The translations under genes were made by a program, and so were the position numbers. Source: Ceratorhiza oryzae-sativae (taxonomy: Eukaryota > Basidiomycota > Agaricomycetes > Cantharellales > Ceratobasidiaceae). From it: a DNA stretch of 64,000 nt. Of this stretch, positions 57,078-64,000 are shown one piece after another (positions within the stretch are counted from its first letter, which is position 1; every line of letters starts with the position of its first letter). The notes beneath the pieces were generated by a model that was not told where the DNA came from, searched no databases, and saw nothing but the letters and a program-made list of their open reading frames with translations. Where the stretch lies: positions 1,798,001 through 1,862,000 of the forward strand of contig JARWMV010000233.1 of NCBI GenBank assembly GCA_030998015.1. The letters run 5' to 3'.

Positions 57078-57489
57078 TAATGTCTTATTTCATATAAATG
57101 TGATATTTTCGACCTGTAGATCCAATGAGGTTGTGTCTTGCTTTATATCTCCTTGACAGTGGTTTCAGGATTTCCCCAGCGTCGTATCGCCCCTCTTTCC
57201 ATAGTCAATTCAATTTGAATATCATGTCCCGTGCTGGATGATCGCTCATTTATCTAGAGGATCAGCATGACAACTGGACAGGAGTTGTCGTTTCCATCAG
57301 ACAAGGCTGCGGGTGCACTTACATCATCACAGACTTTGTTATTGTCTCCAACTCAGCCAAACCCGAATACCTAGTTAGTGTGAGTAGCTCCACAGGTCTA
57401 ACGATGATTTTGAATGATCTCTAGGTCCAAAGTAGCACGCGCTGCCAGCGCTACCAGGATCTAGTGAGCGCGCAAAAGCATCGTTAGGC

Positions 57490-58790
57490 CGCGCGGTGTT
57501 ACTACGCACTAACTAGATATTCAAGTATCGGCAGAGTCTCACCAATACGACTGATCGCATGGCCTGCTGGACATTCGCGTGCATATATGAGCAACCCGGA
57601 AGTGGATGCAAGCATCGACAAGATTATAGGGGTGATACGTTTGAGGGTGGCCGCTTTTCTCTCTACGGCGCATATAGGTATCTTCACGCTCTGCTTCCTG
57701 CGGTGCCGGTTGATTCATATTGACATATCATGCAACAAGTTGATGGAATGGTTCAGCTGAGGACTATGCCATTTGTTAGTGGGGTGAAGATGTGTCCTGC
57801 TCCCACTGATATGTTTAATGGGCGTCAAGATGTGGTCGATGGGATCGTGGAATATGTATCGTACGGAGACGCTCGACGCAGCGTGTTTGTACTTTTTGTA
57901 CTTTTTTTTTTTAATATCGTATATTCTATTGTCGTTCGAGGCTGGACCTCATGTTTCGACACTATAGACGAAGCTATGGAAGACATAGAAGAAGGAGGAC
58001 GCAGACAGAGAGAAAGAGAACAAAACTTATCACAGAACAACTATCTAAGGGCGAAGAGCCGCCGTACTAAATTGATATCCTTACTAAGAGACTATGCGGG
58101 AGAGAACTATCGTAAAACATCTGGGAAGCGATGCGTGCGTCTAACAAACTCAATCAGAATAGGGAAAGCGTCCTTGTTTGAGAAGAGAAAAGATAGATTA
58201 AGAAACTCGCGGCCTCTTGAGGCCAAAACCTCCTGTCTGGCAGCCTCGTATCTCCTGCACCTGAGCACGAAATGTGCCACCCATTCCTCAGCTGCCTTAC
58301 AACCCTTGCAGATCGGCGAGCCCACAACCTGAATGGTGTGGAGGAAACGCTGGAGCTGGATATGCCCCGTGATGAGCCGGAAGAGTTGTGTGGCGTGCGA
58401 GCGAGTTTTTGTACTTGGTGATTCCAGTAAGGCCTGGCTCGCGCTCAAGACGGTGGAAGAAACAAGAGGTACATGGACAGACGTGATCTTCGTCGACGCC
58501 ACATCTCATGAGACCGCCACACCCATGCTAGCTGAGTTCAGAAAAGAGAAAGACATCGCCGAGTCACATGAGAGCGCATTGAGTCAGCTAGGTTACTGGA
58601 GCGAGAAATTGCGGATGGTGATCGGCAATACTGACGACCCCAACGTCGGGATTAGGGACTCCTTTCCAAGCGGCAATACGGGAAGTATACTAATCACCAC
58701 TCCTGTCGACTCGTACGTAATGTTGGTACAGGGCGATGAGCCATATTTCCGGGCAAGCGGACGCATGGTAGGTAGCGCTCAGGCGTGTCC
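57490..58790 (+). pseudogene. Tandem second copy of the patatin-NB-ARC gene, broken by a LINE
   Basis: Same order as the neighbour. First comes HSRAYMSNPEVDASIDKI (57565-57625), then GVKMCPAPTDMFNGRQDVVD (about 57783) and RRSVFVLFVL. A 512-base interruption (insert plus duplicated target) follows, then GDSSKAWLALKTVEETRG, TWTDVIFVDATSHETAT and GSILITTPVDSYVMLVQGD, ending near FRASGR (58760). The patatin N-terminal part and all TPRs are missing. The P-loop, GLGGAGKTQ in copy 1, is GDSSKA here, so nucleotide binding was already lost or has since decayed. Identity with copy 1 remains high in the NB-ARC, so duplication is fairly recent. After 58790 the homology stops abruptly. Confidence 0.85.
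57904..58404 (-). mobile_element. 5'-truncated LINE (non-LTR retrotransposon) fragment
   Basis: Inserted in the minus direction at the P-loop of the second NLR copy. An 11-base target duplication TTTTTGTACTT flanks it (57893-57903 and 58405-58415). A T-run at its left edge (57902-57912) is the poly(A) tail in reverse. On the minus strand the last part of a LINE polyprotein can be read to 58107: ITGHIQLQRFLHTIQ, CKGCKAAEEW...HFVLRC (C-x2-C...H-x4-C zinc motif) and FILIEF-like ending FVRRTHRF. Removing the insert and one target copy restores VFVLFVLGDSSKAW in one frame. Confidence 0.88.
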
Positions 58791-59197
58791 GCTAGCGCTG
58801 AGATCAACCAGTTGTACTTTGATTCTATGGATTCTGATGCGAAAAGCCAAATTTGGCTGTGTATCGTCTTTGCGCGGATTGGCTTATGATCCGGGTCTTT
58901 ACAAACTTAAGTGTACCCAATCTTCGCTCAGCTCTCGGCTCTCGGCTCAAATTCTCGTAAGGCGTCAACCGCCAAGCGGGCGGTTCAAAAATGGGCGCGA
59001 AGACATTGATACGAATCATCCACTCTGCTACCTTTGATCTCGGCACATACAGGAAGCTCCACCATCACGAGGTACCCAACACATCCCCAAGCCACAATCG
59101 AGGCCTTTGCTCGTTTTGTTCCAAACGGTAAGCTCTGGGACTAAATTATAGCAGTACGAAGTAACACAATGCACATGTCCCCCCCCCCCGGCCCCAA
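58791..59197. other. Intergenic with a poly-C tract
   Basis: A run of about ten C at 59169-59178. Left of it there is repeat-like sequence of unknown origin, with no motif. Confidence 0.4.
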
Positions 59198-62100
59198 TTA
59201 TCCAACCACCGCCTGCACGGGATCTGTAATCCTGTTCTTGAGCACAGCAATCGACGCCTCCCGCACGCAGCGCAGGTACTCGGGCATCCGATTGCCATCC
59301 TGACTGATAAAGTCTCTAAAGATATTGAAGCGCGAGTCTGCGACGATATTTGGGAGCTGTAGGGCACGTCGAAGATTTCTAGTCCAGGCGTGAAATAAGC
59401 AGGAGTTTGCGAGCCAAGGTGGTGGAGCTGGCTTACGAAGGGAACAAATCTCGCGACGCATATAGCTGGTTATGGAGCTGCAACACCATCTCGGGCACGT
59501 AAATGTGTCGAATCCGTTCTTGCTCGACTTGCTCGCGTTTTCGATCGCCTGAAACCACGGTCAGTGGACAAGCGCAGGTTGGCCAGGCATAAGCTTACCA
59601 AGATCGGGTACTCCAGTTCCAGCCAGTACACACTCAGTACTTGCAAAGTTGACTCGTAAAAATCATCGAGGGCGGCCTAGATGATTAGTTGGTTCTTAGA
59701 TGCTCTATACGAGTTTCTAACGAGTAACAAACCTTGTAATCCTTCTCCCAGGCTTTCTTTTCCGTCTTTGTCCCATCCTCGCCCGGATCTCGAGCTTTGA
59801 TATCCTCGATGGCGGGTACAGCATCCCAAACGCCAAAGAACTTGATATACGCAAGTAGCTCGCCTCCATGTTGGCTTTCAGGTGAAGAGGCGAGCGAATT
59901 GGGAAGGGAATGGATGAGGGTGCGCGCAGCGTTGATTCGGCCCATACCTAAAAGCCAGCTCTCAGTGTTGTTACCAAGGGGAAGGGGACTCGAAGAGACG
60001 CACCGAGCATATACCTCAATACAGCGTTGCTCTGGTATATCGCCGTTTGCCATGTCTCCTCATTGAACAACAGCCACTGCACGGAGCGTACCAGCCTGAT
60101 CTCCATGGGTGTTGGATCTCCAGCCATGGCGGAGACCGTGGGAAGAGTACCGCGAAGAGGCGGGAGTTCCTATGAACAGAATAGCCATTAACGCTGGCCG
60201 GAAATTGGGATGCGGATAAGGATGAGGACGATGTGATACCTTCATCGCATTTTTTCCAATTAAATCTGCCGTAGCCACCGCCACACGTTCTACCACGAGA
60301 TTGTGTTGCCTCGCCAAGTTGAGTGCATTGTTTCGCTGGTCGTATGGCAAGTCGTCTGGTAGACCTAGAGATAAATCTCAGGTCAACCGTCCGTTGTGAA
60401 TGAGCGACGTGGTGACTCACTGGCCAGGTACAATGCATACCGGTCTACAGCGTTATCTCCGAGCGCACTAACATATAGCGCAACGAGGTCTCCCTGGTTC
60501 TCATTCTATGCATAGCACTCGAATATTAGTTTTCAATAGGAGAAATGACAGTGCGCATATACCTCAAGAACTCGGATGTAGGCCTCCAAGATCACGGCAC
60601 TGGCGTGCGCTGGGACAGCCTGCTTGATCATCTTCAGGAAAAGACACAAGTGGGCGAAAAATCGGATCCAACCCGGGCGCATTCTGTGGACCGGCGGTTT
60701 AGCACGGATGAGCGTGGGCATATAAAAGAAAAACGTGCGTATCGAGTCCATTCTGCAATCGTTCTGCCACAATCTCAAGCACGTCGTTGATTTCGCCTAG
60801 TATACAATGTATCTGTTTATAATCGACTTTAGTAAATTGGTGGCATTAACGCGAAGAACACCAACCTGTGTCCAATGCATCGGATGGTCGGCCCTAGCGC
60901 CTTCGTCCACGGGCGCGTGTTTCAGACCTGCCAACACCGCACGTACATCTGTTTCCCAGACTCGAGCCGATTCTTCCAAATCCGCGTCTAGATGCGTCCA
61001 AAAGTGGGTTTGTTTCTCTCGGTCAAAATCCTGAATCGACGCCTACGCACCTAGGTTCACATCCGCATCCTCGTGCTCCCACCACGATGTGGTCCGTTCC
61101 AGAACGGCGCCAACTCGCTCTTCGACGAGAGCACATGTGTGTGCCCAGGCATGGTCCGCAAATGTTCGGCATTGGGGTAGGAGAGCTGGAAGTGTGCGGC
61201 GGGCCGGTGCGAGAGATGCTGCAAGGGCTCGGGATTCGGGGGATATTTGGGTCTATAGAAGTGGGTGCTGAGTATTTGAAAGGCACAGAAGGGAATAAAG
61301 AAGTGTCCCACATTCATGGCTGTCCTCTGGCACGTCTCGGACCATAGCTTCCGGCGTTTGTTCCCGACCCAGTCGTCCTGAACGACCTCCATCGCATCTT
61401 CAGCTTGATGGGTGGTTCCATCTTGTTTCCATTCGAATCAGCATTGAGCAAACCTGAGAACGTAGCAGCACTCACCGATTGTGTCCCACCTGAACGACTT
61501 GGCACCACCAATCAACGCCGCTCTCCAGTCATGCCCTGCCGAGCGGCACAACTGACGCGCTTCGTCCATTTTGCCAGCTCGTAGATAGGCCAATAGTGCC
61601 CGTGAGAGGGCTTTTTCAGCCGACGCATCATCTGCATCCAGTACACCGCCACCTCGGTGTTCAGCGTCGGGATCGAGCTCTTTTACAAATCCGCCTCCAC
61701 CTATTCCTCCTCCGGGACGTTTGGAATGAGCGACCCGATGCTTGGTCAATGCCCTGTACTGCCCTCCGGAGGATGTGTGTGTGGATGGGGGGTTGGGCGC
61801 AGTATCTTGAAGCCATTCCCGGACTAGTTGTAGCTCACGTAGAGTCGAGTGCTGAATGATGGCGCGTTCGGCCAGGAGACGGGTTGATGTGTATGGGTTT
61901 CGGAGGGTGAGTTGAAGAGGGGTAGGAAGCGAGGGAGATGTCTCGTCTGGGGTTGAGCGTTCCCTGTATATCACGGGTGTGTTAGCAACTGAATACTCTC
62001 AAGGCAGGGATTAGTCGCACGTATAAAGACGGCCAATGAGATCCCATGTATCCCTTTCGAGTCTCCATTCCTCACGTTCATCTCCGGTCGATTCGCCTAG

Positions 62101-62318
62101 TCTAGGTAACCGTTAGCCCACGGTAAATAACGTACGAAGATGAACACATACTCGTTTGCACAAATCTCCAACAACTTGCTCGCCAGCCCAGCTCTATCCT
62201 CCAAAATGACGTCCAACACGTCAGCCTCGCCCTCGATTCCCGCGACTTTGTTCTTGAAATAGGCAATCACATCAGCGAATGACTTGGACACCGAAGGAAT
62301 CGGAACGGGGACAGGCAT
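59198..62318 (-). CDS. NUP107-like: Nucleoporin of the Nup84/Nup107 family
   Basis: Scaffold component of the Y-shaped (Nup84/Nup107-160) complex of the nuclear pore, needed for pore assembly and mRNA export. A multi-exon minus-strand gene. It starts at 62318 with MPVPVPIPSVSKSFADVIAY, chosen because the upstream in-frame ATGs would run into the divergent gene's leader. It continues through EADVLDVILEDRAGLASKLL, ATLRELQLVREWLQD-type sequence at about 61840 (family hallmark), LSRALLAYLRAGKMDEARQL and CRSAGHDWRAALIGGAKSF, then helical-repeat exons (YALYLA-type, LNLARQHNLVVERVAV, GRINAARTLIHSLP, NDALDDFYESTLQV-type, EYPILG). The C-terminal exon, 59461-59198, reads REICSLRKPAPPPWLANSCL and ends in DPVQAVVG. 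I did not fix all exon ends. Confidence 0.85.
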
Positions 62319-62410
62319 AATGACGGTGGTGGGGGTAAACAGCGACACACGTCGCACGTGATGTGAGCGCTTTCTGGGCATCGCGCGCTTAGCTCTGAGC
62401 ACAAACGACC
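62319..62410. promoter_or_regulatory. Bidirectional promoter of NUP107-like and SAC3-like genes
   Basis: Only 92 bases separate the two divergent start codons (62318 minus, 62411 plus). It contains a CACGTGATGTGAGCG stretch (CACGTG E-box at about 62356) but no clear TATA box. Confidence 0.65.
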
Positions 62411-64000
62411 ATGGACACTGGGGCCGAGGCAATGGCGAGAAGGGCGCAGCGATTCGGCAAGGCGCCTACGCATGTCGAGGAGGATGTCGGAGAGGTCGAC
62501 GAAGAGGCCCGGCTCGCCGAGGTGGGTCCCAGTCCTGTTCCTGTCGACTTGTGCTGACTGCCTCTAGCTCGTCCAACTCCGCGCGGTCGAGCGCAAAGAG
62601 GCCGAAAGCCACGGGATCCTCAGCTCGGGCAAGACACGGCTCGAGGAAGCCAAGGATCTGGTCGGGACATGTCCAGGGTGCGTCTGTCTGTCGCCTCTTG
62701 AGCGTTGGCTACTGCAAAGTCTGGGCTAGGATGATTTCAGAGTACCAGTACTATTGGCGCAAACTCCGGTACAACAACATCCATGCGCTGGAAAAGGTGT
62801 GTGGCTGCTCGTCGCAGTGGGTTTGGTCGTAGTTCTGGAGTGGGACTTTTGTTGTCTAGGACGAACATGGTCAGCCGCAGTGGTACCTCACCATCAAGGA
62901 CTATGCCAGGAGTGCGGCGGGGAACGAACAGGAGTTGCCCAGCGATGTTAGGCCACCAGAGGTTCTGCTCGTGCGTGACCGTTCTGTCTGAGCCCGGCCG
63001 CGACTGATGTACATGAACGAATAGCAAACGACAGACTATATCCTCTCCCACATTCTCACCACACACCCTCTGACACCCGCCAACCAAGCGTTTATACGGG
63101 ACCGGGCGAGAGCGATTGTGAAAGACTTTACGATGCAGCACGTCAGGTCCGCCACGTTCCACCCTTCCGTCCCACAGCTAAGCATGAACCTTGAACAGAA
63201 ACGCATCCGCCATCGACGCACACGAACGAATCGTCCGCATGGCTGCCCTCAGCATGCACATCTTTCGTGACCAACGCCAACCCGATGGCCCATTTGACCA
63301 CGACGGAGAACGGAAACAATTCGTAAACGGTTCGTTCTCACTTTCTTCCCTTCGTTCTTAACTAATTATGATATGGCAGCACTCTCGTACCTAACGCAAT
63401 TCTACACCGATTCGCGCACACCAACCCTTCCAAAAACATTCATCTCGCCCACCTACGTCTCTCCACACGAGGCCGAGTTTACAGCATACTGGCACCTCTT
63501 CTCATTACGGCGCCCGCCTGCACTTCCTTCTAGCGAGCACGAGGACGAGGATGGATATCCAAGCGTCATACTCAACGACCCTTTGTTTTCCCTCGCCGAA
63601 ACGTTCGTCCAGCTCTGGGCTCACTCGGATAAACTCATCAAGGAAGCCGAGAATATGCTAATCAGTCCAAAGGAACGAGCAGCTAGAGAAGCACGCGAAG
63701 CTTCCAAGGGCGTGCACCGGTTCAAGCTCCTCGAGCAGTCCCAGTCTACACCCCAAACTGAAGACTTGACAGAGGAAGAAGAAAATTGGAAACCTCAGCG
63801 ATTCGAATACCCGCCGGGCTTTGCCTTCCCCGCTCACGCAATATTGAGAAAGATAGCAGATCCGGGTGTACCATGGGTTTTAGCTGCGGTCCTCGAAGCG
63901 AGTGCGTTGGATGATGTCCGAGCGAGAGCCCTGTGGGAGGTGTGGCAGATGAGAAGAGGGGGTGACGTTTTGGTACATTTCATCCCGAATCGCAAGAGCT
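62411..64000 (+). CDS. SAC3-like: SAC3/GANP-family protein (runs off the window)
   Basis: Sac3 is the scaffold of TREX-2, which couples transcription to mRNA export at nuclear pores. Exons 62411-62521 (MDTGAEAMARRAQRFGKAPT), 62568-62677, 62730-62796, 62860-62970 and from 63025 join in frame with GT-AG introns. Later ones start near 63198 and 63380. SAC3/GANP signature: AAGNEQELPSDVRPPEVLL, TDYILSHILTTHPLTPANQA, IRDRARAIVKDFTMQH, AHERIVRMAALSMHIF, LSYLTQFYTD, FTAYWHLFSLRRP. The usual CPDMCPEFER-type motif before the domain is only partly recognisable (GTCPG). The donor after MQHVR is GTCCGC, my least certain splice. The frame is open at the window end. Confidence 0.87.

Noticed and set aside
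57825..58040. Plus-strand continuation of the NLR copy through the T-run (FLFFFNIVY...)
   Set aside because: The reading is the reverse poly(A) and LINE 3' end. The target duplications show it is inserted sequence, not exon.

Overview
The window looks like nuclear DNA of a filamentous basidiomycete. Genes are split by many short introns of about 50-65 bases with GT-AG ends. The gene families are typically fungal: RIT1, NC2-alpha, epsin, Nup84/107, Sac3, PL3 pectate lyases, CBM1-GH5 cellulase, and a patatin-NB-ARC-TPR receptor. The mobile elements (Plavaka, a chromodomain Ty3/gypsy element, Tc1/mariner) are common in Agaricomycetes. A Rhizoctonia-like, plant-degrading species is my best guess. 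It is inferred from gene content only.

Layout. 1-15 kb: an unrecognised multi-exon gene, a TKL-type kinase with a Ste11-like ubiquitin-fold domain, an unrecognised NLS-bearing gene and an epsin. 15-19.7 kb: a small unknown gene and a decayed cytochrome P450. 19.7-23.5 kb: a mitochondrial-type bifunctional lysine-ketoglutarate reductase/saccharopine dehydrogenase with three apparent frameshifts. 23.6-26.8 kb: two tandem PL3 pectate lyases on the minus strand. 27.7-34.4 kb: compact housekeeping genes (tiny membrane protein, RIT1, NC2-alpha, PIN-domain protein, an unknown gene) framed by two identical inverted tRNA-Glu(CTC) genes. 36.0-37.6 kb: a CBM1-GH5 endoglucanase with a one-base lesion in the CBM1.

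38.0-53.2 kb is a transposon island. It holds CpG-depleted relics, two related hairpin elements, a Tc1/mariner relic, and a nearly intact 6.95-kb chromovirus with 378-bp LTRs and a 5-bp target duplication. It also holds an older solo LTR of the same family and a Plavaka transposase relic. 53.5-59 kb carries an intact 1102-residue patatin-like/NB-ARC/TPR gene whose patatin catalytic residues are all replaced. Next to it is a decayed second copy, interrupted by a LINE fragment with an 11-bp target duplication. 59.2-64 kb holds a Nup84/107-like nucleoporin and a Sac3/GANP protein, head to head with only 92 bp between start codons.

The strongest signals are: (1) the pseudo-patatin NLR and its broken tandem copy; (2) the chromovirus, which looks self-priming (15 nt near the predicted 5' end of its RNA are complementary to its primer-binding site), has a zinc-motif leader region, and shows LTR differences that are all CpG transitions; (3) the shared Nup107/SAC3 promoter; (4) a pattern of single-base frameshifts in otherwise well conserved genes, which may be assembly errors or real decay. 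Exon boundaries are read by eye from splice signals and frame continuity. Where exon lengths sum to a multiple of three I say so.
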